Shown: piece after piece, positions 1 through 5,250 of the stretch | How positions within the stretch are numbered: the stretch's first letter is position 1 | How the letters are laid out: every line of letters begins with the position of its first letter | Source of the DNA: an archaeon | Lineage (GTDB): Archaea > Iainarchaeota > Iainarchaeia > Iainarchaeales > GCA-2688035 | DNA: 5,250 nucleotides | Assembly (NCBI GenBank): GCA_030616665.1 | Contig: JAUWWX010000078.1 | Coordinates: forward strand, 1 to 5,250 | Direction: 5' to 3' | The notes under the pieces: generated by a model | The model's database searches: none | What the model saw: the letters and a program-made list of their open reading frames with translations, nothing else | What the model was told of the DNA's origin: nothing | Translations under genes and position numbers: made by a program

Positions 1-439
1 CCTCCATTTCCCCCTTTTCTACTTCGGCTTTTCTCCTTGCCTCAACCCTTTCAAGATACTTCTCTATTCTCAGGGGCTTCCTCTTTGCCATTTCCTCCTT
101 TTCAACCCCGGCCAGGCCCTTTTCAAGCCTCCTGATGTCCTCAACAAAAGCCTTCTTGGCTGGCAATTCCTTTCCAACAGAAGGCTTCTTTTCAAGCCCC
201 TCAAATGGCCCGGCCTTTTTCCCGGCAATCTTTCTCCCCTCCGCAGCGGAGATTGCTATCTGCTTTTCCACTTCCCTGGCCTCCATGGCTTTTTTGCCAA
301 TGCCAAGCCTTTGCAAAATCTTCCTAAGCCTTTCGCTTATGGGAATGCGCTTCTTCTTTGTCGTGGCTTGCTTGCCTTCAACTGAGGTAAGGTACTCCTT
401 CCAGGCCTGCTCCTCCACTGAATTGCCTTTTGCAGCCAT
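1..439 (-). CDS. Lys/Glu-rich protein of unknown function (3' end outside window)
   Basis: I do not recognise this protein. The frame is open from ATG at 439-437 to the window edge, giving 146 residues and no stop. The start is well bounded: an in-frame TGA lies two codons upstream (446-448) and no other start fits between. About one third of the residues are Lys or Glu, with Arg/Ala/Leu spacing that suggests long charged helices or coiled coil, especially residues 30-65 and 100-146. There is no signal peptide, no membrane segment and no Cys, unlike its two Cys-rich neighbours, so a cytoplasmic location is likely. Twelve of 13 Arg codons are AGG or AGA, which is archaeal in style and supports this frame over the antisense one. 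A TATA-like box about 60 nt upstream suggests its own transcript. Only a weak AAGG precedes the start. Confidence 0.72.
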   Translation of the reverse strand, partial: MAAKGNSVEEQAWKEYLTSVEGKQATTKKKRIPISERLRKILQRLGIGKKAMEAREVEKQIAISAAEGRKIAGKKAGPFEGLEKKPSVGKELPAKKAFVEDIRRLEKGLAGVEKEEMAKRKPLRIEKYLERVEARRKAEVEKGEME

Positions 440-454
440 CTTCTTTCAACAACC

Positions 455-470
455 TTTTTTTTCAAAAAAA
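455..470. terminator. T8-C-A7 palindrome, possible bidirectional oligo-T terminator
   Basis: On the + strand eight T are followed by C and seven A; on the minus strand this reads T7-G-A8. Archaeal RNA polymerase can terminate at oligo-T runs without a strong GC stem, so the T7 could end the transcript of the 343-residue gene 65 nt after its stop. It also falls inside the predicted leader of the next gene, which weakens that reading. The stem would be A/T only and unstable. Confidence 0.28.
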
Positions 471-498
471 TCTTGCTATTACTGCCAATTATTAAGTG

Positions 499-506
499 TT
501 TATAAA
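499..506 (-). promoter_or_regulatory. Archaeal TATA-box-like element for the Lys/Glu-rich gene
   Basis: TTTATAAA, a perfect palindrome, sits in the 95-nt gap between genes, preceded on the minus strand by an A/T-rich stretch that could serve as BRE. With the usual spacing of about 25 nt from box centre to start, transcription would begin near 476, leaving a leader of some 38 nt before the ATG at 439. The gap is A/T-rich overall, so a chance match is possible; its position upstream of a well-bounded start is the main support. Confidence 0.45.
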
Positions 507-527
507 ATTTAAATGTTGCTAAAGCCG

Positions 528-534
528 CCTCCTT
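528..534 (-). promoter_or_regulatory. Orphan Shine-Dalgarno-like AAGGAGG after a stop codon
   Basis: Immediately after the TAA of the 343-residue gene (537-535) the minus strand reads AAGGAGG, an excellent match to the anti-Shine-Dalgarno sequence. No ATG, GTG or TTG follows within about 20 nt, and the TATA-like box of the next gene lies downstream of it, so it cannot serve that gene if the box is used. It may be a remnant of a lost gene or a chance match. Confidence 0.25.
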
Positions 535-1566
535 TTACTGCCTACAGCCACTTTCATCTGTTGCCCTACATATGTCAAAACCAGGCTTTTTCACTGAGAA
601 GGCATACAAGTCTGAGGCAAGGACTATTTCCTCAATCGGCTCGTTGAACTCTATCCTTACAGTGAAATCCTTCGGCAGCTTTACATTCTGCTCTATTTTG
701 ATCAGATAGTTGTTGTCAAGGTCTATTTGGAAATTTGTTGGGGTTGTGTACTTAATCTGAATCCAGGTATATTCCGGTGGACTCCCTGTAAAGTTTGCTG
801 AAACTACTGCTACTCCATCAGGGCTAAAGCCAGGATAAATATTGCAAGTTGGGGCGCAGCCGTCCAGCAAAAGCCTTACTTCCACATAGTGTTCCAATCC
901 GTTGTAGGCTTCCTGCTTGCAATTGCCGGTTTCAGAAAAACCGCCATTGCATTGCAAAGGATCTGCTTGCAAATCTATAGCTTCCAAAATTAGCTGCACG
1001 CCATAGCTTTTAATGTTGCTTTGTTCGAAGTTTGCCTCGCAGTCGTCATCAAGTGCTGTTCCGCCTCCAAACTCTACAATGTTGCTGTCCTCTAAAACCC
1101 AGAACTTGTAGCACTGTGGCAGCACCAAATATTCGATTTTTGGAGTGTCTCCTGTTCCGTCCCAGCCCCACTCGGTGTTTTGCAACACGTTGTACACTTC
1201 GATATCTTTACCTTCAGAGCCCTTTTCTATTGCAAAGATAGCGAAAAGGTTGATTGCATCATAGGTCTTTGCCTGGTAGGTCGCCTCGCCAGGAATTTGC
1301 TTTATCTCGAACCAGTTGTCGCCTACACTGAATTTCTCGAAGGGCATCAGCCTTCCGTAGGCAGACCCGGCGTAGCCCTCTCTTGCCACCAAAATCTGCT
1401 GCCTCATGTTGTCGAACGTGTTGTTTGCTTCCTTGAGAGCGATTTTTTGGGCAAAGTTTGCTTCCTGTTTTATGGCGGTCTGGCTTATTGAAATGCTTAG
1501 CACAATCACTGTACTTGCCAGCAAAAAAGCCATGAAGGTTAAAAAGATTCCTCGTTGTCCAACCAT
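535..1566 (-). CDS. Pilin-like secreted protein with class III-type signal, Cys-rich ectodomain
   Basis: This is a 343-residue protein that I cannot name. The N-terminus has a short polar leader ending in Gln-Arg-Gly (residues 4-6), then about 22 uninterrupted hydrophobic residues (7-28) and an amphipathic helix to about residue 55. That is the layout of archaeal class III signal peptides and type IV pilins, with likely cleavage after Gly6; a plain signal anchor is the alternative. The remainder looks beta-rich and has eight Cys, including CAPTC near residue 240 and two in the last 12 residues, suggesting disulfides outside the cell. Two N-glycosylation sequons (NNT, NFT) are present. The ATG at 1566 lies 6 nt after the stop of the large surface-protein gene, so the two are probably co-transcribed and translationally coupled. 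It is longer than typical pilins (100-200 residues) and would fit a minor pilin or pilin-like partner of the upstream adhesin. Function is inferred from topology and context only. Confidence 0.85.
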   Translation of the reverse strand: MVGQRGIFLTFMAFLLASTVIVLSISISQTAIKQEANFAQKIALKEANNTFDNMRQQILVAREGYAGSAYGRLMPFEKFSVGDNWFEIKQIPGEATYQAKTYDAINLFAIFAIEKGSEGKDIEVYNVLQNTEWGWDGTGDTPKIEYLVLPQCYKFWVLEDSNIVEFGGGTALDDDCEANFEQSNIKSYGVQLILEAIDLQADPLQCNGGFSETGNCKQEAYNGLEHYVEVRLLLDGCAPTCNIYPGFSPDGVAVVSANFTGSPPEYTWIQIKYTTPTNFQIDLDNNYLIKIEQNVKLPKDFTVRIEFNEPIEEIVLASDLYAFSVKKPGFDICRATDESGCRQ

Positions 1567-1572
1567 ATTTTT

Positions 1573-1583
1573 TCACTTCACCC
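1573..1583 (-). promoter_or_regulatory. Ribosome binding site overlapping the upstream stop codon
   Basis: The last codons of the large gene carry GGGTGA (1583-1578) and AGTGA (1577-1573, whose TGA is the stop). GGTGA is complementary to the 16S 3' end and lies 11 nt before the ATG at 1566; the second copy is 6 nt before it. This supports ATG 1566 as the start and coupling of the two genes by terminating ribosomes. Confidence 0.4.
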
Positions 1584-4500
1584 AAGCGTAGTAGTCTATT
1601 GTAAAGAACCTTAAGCGCTCTCCGCTGCAAATAAGCTTGGCGGTGTTGTACAACGGGCACTCTCCAACTTGCTTGTTCTGGTTTATTTCGACAATTATCG
1701 TGCCCTCGCAGTCTGGGTTGCAGCCGCTTAGCTCAAGACCTTCAAGCCTAACCTTCCAATAAGAGGGGTAGTAAGTTGGCGGTGGCTGGCAGTTGCCCTC
1801 TTTCCAAGAGCAAATGTTGTTAGGTGCAGATGCTGACATTGCAAGGTACAAATTGCCATCTGCTGATATTGTGTCCAAAGTCACGGGATTGTCTCCTTCA
1901 TCTCCCATAAAAACACCGCTTCCGGCCCAGGCTATGCCAAGCTTGTTGCTGTGGTCTTTTTTGTAGAACGCTATCTCCAAGCCGCTTGGAAGGGGCGAGC
2001 TTGCAATGCCTATGTTTCTGTTGCTGTCGTTTGATATCTCCAGGTCGATTTTTACGTTGTCCATTAAAGGCAGGCTCATTATGCCGTATGTAAAGACAAC
2101 ATTCAGGTCAGCGTACTTGAATGGAATCTTTTTGTGGCATTTGGTGTTTTCGTTTGGCCCGCATTCACGCGTTTCGCCTTTTTTGCCGTCCCAGCTGACT
2201 GCGTTTTCGTTCTCTATGATTTCTAAGTCAAGCGGGGGGAACAAAACATATTCCTGGTAGCAGTTTGCCGCACCGCACGGCAGCTTTACATCGAATTTGG
2301 CAACCCACCACAATTCCCCGGCTATTGCCAGATTGGGGTAAGTCAGGGTTTCACCGCCAACGCAGGTTTCATTTCCGCTGCTGCATTGCCCAAAGCAGTT
2401 TACTCCCGGGAACGTAAAGCCATCCAATTTATCGTCCCAGATTCCGCACTTTTTATTGCTTTCGTTCCCATAGTTGCTAAATTCCATTCCATCAGGCACC
2501 GGAATCTTTATTTTAACGTTTTCCATAATTCTTGCTATTTCAAATGCAATAATGTTGTACATCTCCTGCAGAGCCCTCTCGTCAGCAGCGTAGTAGTACT
2601 TTCCGCAGTTTTGCAGGGCGCCGCTTTCGCAGTCTGCTTTGAACCTTTCATCGTCCTTGTCTAGGGCAATAGCATTCAAATCGGCTTCGTATGTTCCGAT
2701 TATTGACTCGTCTGCAAAGCCGATTACGTAAATTCTTACCCCCTCTAATCTTGCCTCGTCCGCAGCCTCTATCGCCTGGGCTGCTGCCTGGCTTTCACTG
2801 CATGAGTTCCCTCCTCTGCAAATGTTTGCCTTTCCGTCTGTGAGCAAGACGATGAATTTCCCTGCATCGGGCCTGGCAATAGCAAATTCATCCAAGGAAG
2901 TGTCTATCGCATCTGCTATGGCAGTCAGTCCATTTGGCAGCAGCTCGTCCAAAGAACCTTTTGTCAGTTCCTTGTTGCTTGTTAGCCATTGCTCTGGAGT
3001 GGCTGTTGTAGAGAAGGAAAGCAAGCCAATTTCATCGTCATCTTTCCATGAGGCGTTGTCAATGAATTTCTTTGAAGCGTTTTTGGCTGAGTCAATTCTC
3101 GTAACATAGAAGTTTGCCCAAAAGTCTGTTACTTCATCGGCCCAAACCTCGACAGAGTAACTGCCCATAGCAATAGAAAAAGGGGGGCCTAAGGCATTGT
3201 ACAGCTCTGAAATCTCTGCAGTTGTTAGGGCTCTATTGTAAACCCTTACCTCATCTATTAAGCCGTTGAAATAATCATTGGCAGCGTCATTCGAGAACCC
3301 AACATGTATCCCCTTTTGCCAGCCAAAATCAGAGGAAGATTTGCTGCCGCTTGCTCTTTGCACGCCGTCGACAAATATTTTTTGACCTCCGACACTGCCT
3401 CCAAAGACATGGGTCACATGGTGCCATCCTCCATCGGCGTAATTGACTCCGGAAGTACAAATTGTTTCACTGCTATATACACTGGTACACAGCTTCCCGC
3501 CGCTTAAATAAATATGCCGGTCATGGCCACCTACGCCAAGACTACTATCGACTACAGAAAATATTCCGCAGTTTGAGCAAGTAGTTTTGAACCACAGTGA
3601 TGCAGTGTATGAAGTTTCAGACACATCAATGCTAACCTCCACATAATCATTGCTTCCATCGAAGCCAAGGGCGCTGCCAAAATACCCCCTTACCAGGTCG
3701 CTTTGGCTTAAGCCCCCCTGCAATGTTCCATCATTGGTGTGCGGGCTGTGGTCAAGAACCCTTCCGTCGGAAACGCTGTCCATTGGTAAATACATCACCC
3801 CTGTGCCAGTGTACTCAATGCTGCAGCTTGCCCTGCAAGCTTTTTCCACAGCGATGTTGCCGGCTGTGTCTTTCAGCCTTACCATCGCGCTTCCGCATTC
3901 CCCGGCATAGCCTTTTGTTTCAAAATCTATTTTCATTGCTATGCTATGTTTATCCACATCAAATGTTCCAAGCTGCTTCCAGTCAGTTAAATTTTGGCAG
4001 GTTGAAATCTGTTCTGAACAGTTCTGTCCGTTATAGCAGAGCCCGTTGTCAAAGTTGCCTGAGTCGGCTTCTATTGTAAGATAGCTGTATGCCGGGTAGG
4101 CTGTTTGAGGTGTGTCGCTCCATCCGTACAGCTGCCATATGCCTGTCGGCGCATAGCCTGGTGAAAAGTCCTGCTCAACAGTGCAATAAAACTCGCTCCC
4201 TCTTTGAATGCAGTTGTTTGCCTGGACGTATTCTAAGGCATCTGGTGCAACAAGTTTCATTGCAGGTGTATCGCATTTTCCGTCATATGCTGGAAATACC
4301 ACCTGCCCAAACACCCTTTTCGCATTTGAGGGGGCTGTAAATGAATTGAGCAAAACCCAGTTTGAAAAACCGGCGCATGTACTGCCTTGCCCTGTTGCAG
4401 TTCCACCGCTTACGCTCTGCGGGTTTATTTCGAATGCCCTTGATGGCACTTTCCCAGTGCTTGCCTGGAATGGCTCTCTCCACCCAAGCCTCACGTTGTC

Positions 4501-5250
4501 ACCAGAAGTGTCTTCTTCCATCCACACGTCCACATTGTGGTATCCTTGAGGCAGCCATATTTCCCTGCTATAGTCCCAACAATTGCATCTTCCCCCGCCA
4601 GAATACCAGTTTCTTATCTCGCCTCCGTCCACAAACACTGTGCATCCGTCATCGCAATCAATCGCAATAGTGTAATACCCTGGTGTTTCCGCATAAATGT
4701 ATCCATCGTAGTGCTTTGAATAGTAATCGTCTCTTCCAAATGGGTTGTTGCCGCTCCATGCGCTGTCGTATATCTCTGACACTATTCCACTGCCTGAAAC
4801 GCTTTCCAGCATGGTTCCATACTCTGTATCGCTATTGTAGAATTGGGCCCAATTGGTTGGATGGAAACCTGAGGTTTGCAGGTAGGCTGTCAAGTCAATT
4901 GAAGCACTGCCCCTTGAACCGTTTTCATAAATGCGTGTTTCAATCGAATAGGTTATGTCTTCGTCGCTCCACCCTTTGATGGAAACCTTTTGACTACTGC
5001 TTCCATTGTTTCCAATGTCGATGAAGCATTCCCCGCTACTGCTGTCCTGCATGTAGCATTTTCCGGCTTCTGTTGTAGAATAAACTGCCTGGAAGGCCGG
5101 CTGGCAAATTCCACTATATCCTGAAAACGTTATTTTCACTTCGCCTTTGCTGTAAGCCGGCAGGGCGATTTGCTTCAATGGCACAAAGTTTTCCTTGCTG
5201 AAGCAGTTGCTGTAAGCGCAGTTCTGTCCAAGGCAATTTCCGCTGTCAAC
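1573..5250 (-). CDS. Giant multidomain surface protein: Cys-rich repeats, PA14, LamG, VWA (5' end outside window)
   Basis: The frame is open at the right edge: 1225 residues are visible (numbered here from the edge). A GTG at 5184 is not the real start, because 22 in-frame residues before it belong to the first repeat domain; the signal peptide must lie beyond the window. Order: repeat 1 (1-120), PA14 (127-262), repeat 2 (287-396), first half of repeat 3 (397-482), LamG (485-687), second half of repeat 3 (688-719), VWA (718-908), unassigned beta-rich region (909-1225). The 42 Cys (about 3.4%) and nine N-X-S/T sequons point to an extracellular, disulfide-rich, possibly glycosylated protein. 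PA14 and LamG commonly bind carbohydrate and VWA binds protein, so a role in cell-surface adhesion or envelope structure is likely. There is no C-terminal membrane helix or sorting signal; the chain ends in FFTIDYYAWVK. Anchoring therefore depends on the unseen N-terminus or on partners such as the pilin-like protein encoded just downstream. The VWA lacks its DxSxS motif. Confidence 0.93.
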   Translation of the reverse strand, partial: VDSGNCLGQNCAYSNCFSKENFVPLKQIALPAYSKGEVKITFSGYSGICQPAFQAVYSTTEAGKCYMQDSSSGECFIDIGNNGSSSQKVSIKGWSDEDITYSIETRIYENGSRGSASIDLTAYLQTSGFHPTNWAQFYNSDTEYGTMLESVSGSGIVSEIYDSAWSGNNPFGRDDYYSKHYDGYIYAETPGYYTIAIDCDDGCTVFVDGGEIRNWYSGGGRCNCWDYSREIWLPQGYHNVDVWMEEDTSGDNVRLGWREPFQASTGKVPSRAFEINPQSVSGGTATGQGSTCAGFSNWVLLNSFTAPSNAKRVFGQVVFPAYDGKCDTPAMKLVAPDALEYVQANNCIQRGSEFYCTVEQDFSPGYAPTGIWQLYGWSDTPQTAYPAYSYLTIEADSGNFDNGLCYNGQNCSEQISTCQNLTDWKQLGTFDVDKHSIAMKIDFETKGYAGECGSAMVRLKDTAGNIAVEKACRASCSIEYTGTGVMYLPMDSVSDGRVLDHSPHTNDGTLQGGLSQSDLVRGYFGSALGFDGSNDYVEVSIDVSETSYTASLWFKTTCSNCGIFSVVDSSLGVGGHDRHIYLSGGKLCTSVYSSETICTSGVNYADGGWHHVTHVFGGSVGGQKIFVDGVQRASGSKSSSDFGWQKGIHVGFSNDAANDYFNGLIDEVRVYNRALTTAEISELYNALGPPFSIAMGSYSVEVWADEVTDFWANFYVTRIDSAKNASKKFIDNASWKDDDEIGLLSFSTTATPEQWLTSNKELTKGSLDELLPNGLTAIADAIDTSLDEFAIARPDAGKFIVLLTDGKANICRGGNSCSESQAAAQAIEAADEARLEGVRIYVIGFADESIIGTYEADLNAIALDKDDERFKADCESGALQNCGKYYYAADERALQEMYNIIAFEIARIMENVKIKIPVPDGMEFSNYGNESNKKCGIWDDKLDGFTFPGVNCFGQCSSGNETCVGGETLTYPNLAIAGELWWVAKFDVKLPCGAANCYQEYVLFPPLDLEIIENENAVSWDGKKGETRECGPNENTKCHKKIPFKYADLNVVFTYGIMSLPLMDNVKIDLEISNDSNRNIGIASSPLPSGLEIAFYKKDHSNKLGIAWAGSGVFMGDEGDNPVTLDTISADGNLYLAMSASAPNNICSWKEGNCQPPPTYYPSYWKVRLEGLELSGCNPDCEGTIIVEINQNKQVGECPLYNTAKLICSGERLRFFTIDYYAWVK
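1576..2526 (-). other. Unassigned Cys-rich C-terminal beta region
   Basis: Visible residues 909-1225. The first part (VKIKIPVPDGMEF to about residue 1045) resembles the beta segment that often follows VWA domains, with a W-containing strand (GELWWVAKFDVKLP) and eight closely spaced Cys. The second part has strands such as VKIDLEISND and LEIAFYKKD that recall CARDB-like immunoglobulin folds, a PPP-containing loop and three late Cys pairs. I cannot assign a family with confidence. No membrane helix ends the protein. Confidence 0.5.
2527..3099 (-). other. VWA domain lacking its first MIDAS motif
   Basis: Visible residues about 718-908. Clear VWA elements are helix 1 (DSAKNASKKFID), DEIGLLSFSTTA, LTSNKEL, LLPNGLTAIADAI with the metal-site Thr776, FIVLLTDGKAN with Asp805, a Cys-bearing loop, GVRIYVIGFA and a final YYYAADERALQEMYNII. 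The expected first strand with DxSxS before helix 1 is absent; YVTRI of the repeat-like segment stands there. Metal binding is therefore doubtful unless those residues come from elsewhere. Confidence 0.88.
3094..3189 (-). repeat. Protein-level repeat 3, C-terminal half after LamG
   Basis: Visible residues about 688-719. The stretch YSVEVWADEVTDF and the following strand ending YVTRI match the closing GWSD segment of repeats 1 and 2 (repeat 1 ends ETRI). It would complete the half-domain located before LamG. It overlaps the beginning of the VWA region, so the exact border is uncertain. Confidence 0.5.
3190..3798 (-). other. LamG (concanavalin-like) domain
   Basis: Visible residues about 485-687. 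Hallmarks of the LamG_3 type appear in order: YLPMDS, D-H-S and N-D-G-T-L, ALGFDGSNDYVEV, TASLWFKT, GGWHHVTHVF, KIFVDGV, IHVGFSND, and the closing FNGLIDEVRVYNRAL followed by EISELYN. The two Cys pairs (CSNC, and LC/IC about ten residues apart) fit its secreted nature. Such domains often bind glycans, but no specific ligand can be read from the sequence. Confidence 0.92.
3805..4062 (-). repeat. Protein-level repeat 3, N-terminal half
   Basis: Visible residues about 397-482. A linker with GQNC is followed by STC, DWKQLGTF, a Tyr-Ala-Gly-Glu-Cys turn and the CRASCSIEYTG pair that corresponds to the two Cys before the W-S-D segment in the other copies. The expected last strands do not follow; a LamG domain begins instead. 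Confidence 0.6.
4063..4392 (-). repeat. Protein-level repeat 2 (Cys-rich beta domain)
   Basis: Visible residues about 287-396. It follows the same pattern as repeat 1: STC, then NWVLLNSF, a Tyr-Asp-Gly-x-Cys turn followed by Thr-Pro-Ala, a Cys pair (NNC and FYC), then GWSD and a closing YSYLTIEA strand. This is the most complete, uninterrupted copy in the window. Confidence 0.65.
4465..4872 (-). other. PA14-like domain
   Basis: Visible residues about 127-262. Diagnostic PA14 features occur in order: WAQFYN near the start, a GYIYAETPGYYTI strand, an Asp-Asp-Gly loop followed by TVFVDGG, a GYHNVDVWMEED strand and closing VRLGW. In PA14 adhesins an Asp-Asp pair binds calcium and helps bind sugar; here the pair (residues 200-201) is bracketed by Cys199 and Cys203, with a further CNC at 222-224. 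A carbohydrate-binding role is inferred. Confidence 0.82.
4891..5250 (-). repeat. Protein-level repeat 1 (Cys-rich beta domain)
   Basis: Visible residues 1-120. It opens with DSGN and GQNC, as does the linker before repeat 3, then shows the family pattern: Cys, a hydrophobic strand (VPLKQIALPA), a Tyr-Ser-Gly-x-Cys turn followed by Gln-Pro-Ala, a Cys pair (GKC and GEC), then GWSD and a final strand ending ETRIY. The repeat may begin beyond the window edge. Confidence 0.6.

Noticed and set aside
135..512. Open + strand frame of 125 codons
   Set aside because: It is antisense to the Lys/Glu-rich gene. Lys/Glu/Leu codons read backwards give the Phe/Ser/Leu-rich product seen here, and there is no ribosome binding site or recognisable domain. 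The minus frame has a bounded start and archaeal Arg codon use.
535..1566. Archaellin or major pilin identity for the 343-residue protein
   Set aside because: Only the N-terminal layout agrees; the length and the eight-Cys ectodomain do not match known archaellins, and no specific family motif is visible.
1259..1660. Minus-strand frame of 133 codons bridging the two surface genes
   Set aside because: It overlaps the C-terminus of the large protein and the N-terminus of the pilin-like protein in a different frame. Its product is Arg-rich with no domain, while both overlapped frames carry clear protein features.
3650..4340. Several + strand frames of 80-120 codons opposite repeats 2 and 3
   Set aside because: Overlapping low-complexity Cys/Leu/Ser-rich translations opposite a well-supported coding frame; no domain or ribosome binding site.
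4283..4483. Minus-strand frame of 66 codons inside the PA14 to repeat 2 region
   Set aside because: It is an out-of-frame shadow of the large gene with no independent support.
5182..5184. GTG as start codon of the large gene
   Set aside because: Upstream codons to the window edge are open and encode part of repeat 1, and no signal peptide follows the GTG.
1..5250. CRISPR array, tRNA, rRNA or insertion sequence
   Set aside because: No regularly spaced direct repeats, no cloverleaf or rRNA-like stretches, no transposase and no terminal inverted repeats were seen; nearly all of the window is coding.

Overview
The window most likely comes from an archaeon, possibly of the DPANN type; the lineage is inferred from gene style and not from a marker gene. 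Pointers to archaea are an N-terminus that looks like a class III (prepilin-type) signal, a TTTATAAA box upstream of the leftmost gene, almost exclusive AGG/AGA arginine codons in that gene (9 AGG, 3 AGA, 1 CGC), and multidomain Cys-rich secreted proteins. No rRNA, tRNA, CRISPR array, insertion sequence or phage gene is visible.

All three genes lie on the minus strand, so the window reads right to left. (1) 5250-1573 is the 3' part of a very large surface protein, open at the right edge, with at least 1225 visible residues. Its order is Cys-rich beta repeat 1, PA14 domain, repeat 2, repeat 3 with a LamG domain inserted in it, a von Willebrand A (VWA) domain without its first metal-site motif, then a Cys-rich C-terminal beta region. 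(2) 1566-535 starts 6 nt after that stop codon and encodes a 343-residue protein with a pilin-like N-terminus and an eight-Cys extracellular part. The two probably form one operon. (3) After a 95-nt gap holding a TATA-like box and a T/A palindrome, 439-1 begins a Lys/Glu-rich protein without Cys that runs off the left edge.

Working model (inference): genes 1 and 2 make an exported adhesion or appendage assembly. The large protein would supply carbohydrate- and protein-binding modules (PA14, LamG, VWA), and the pilin-like protein a membrane- or filament-embedded partner. Both have many Cys, in even numbers among the residues visible, as expected for disulfide-stabilised proteins outside the cell. 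The third gene appears to be a separate, probably cytoplasmic, unit. The most unusual points are the unnamed Cys-rich repeat family, the LamG nested in one copy, and the VWA lacking DxSxS.
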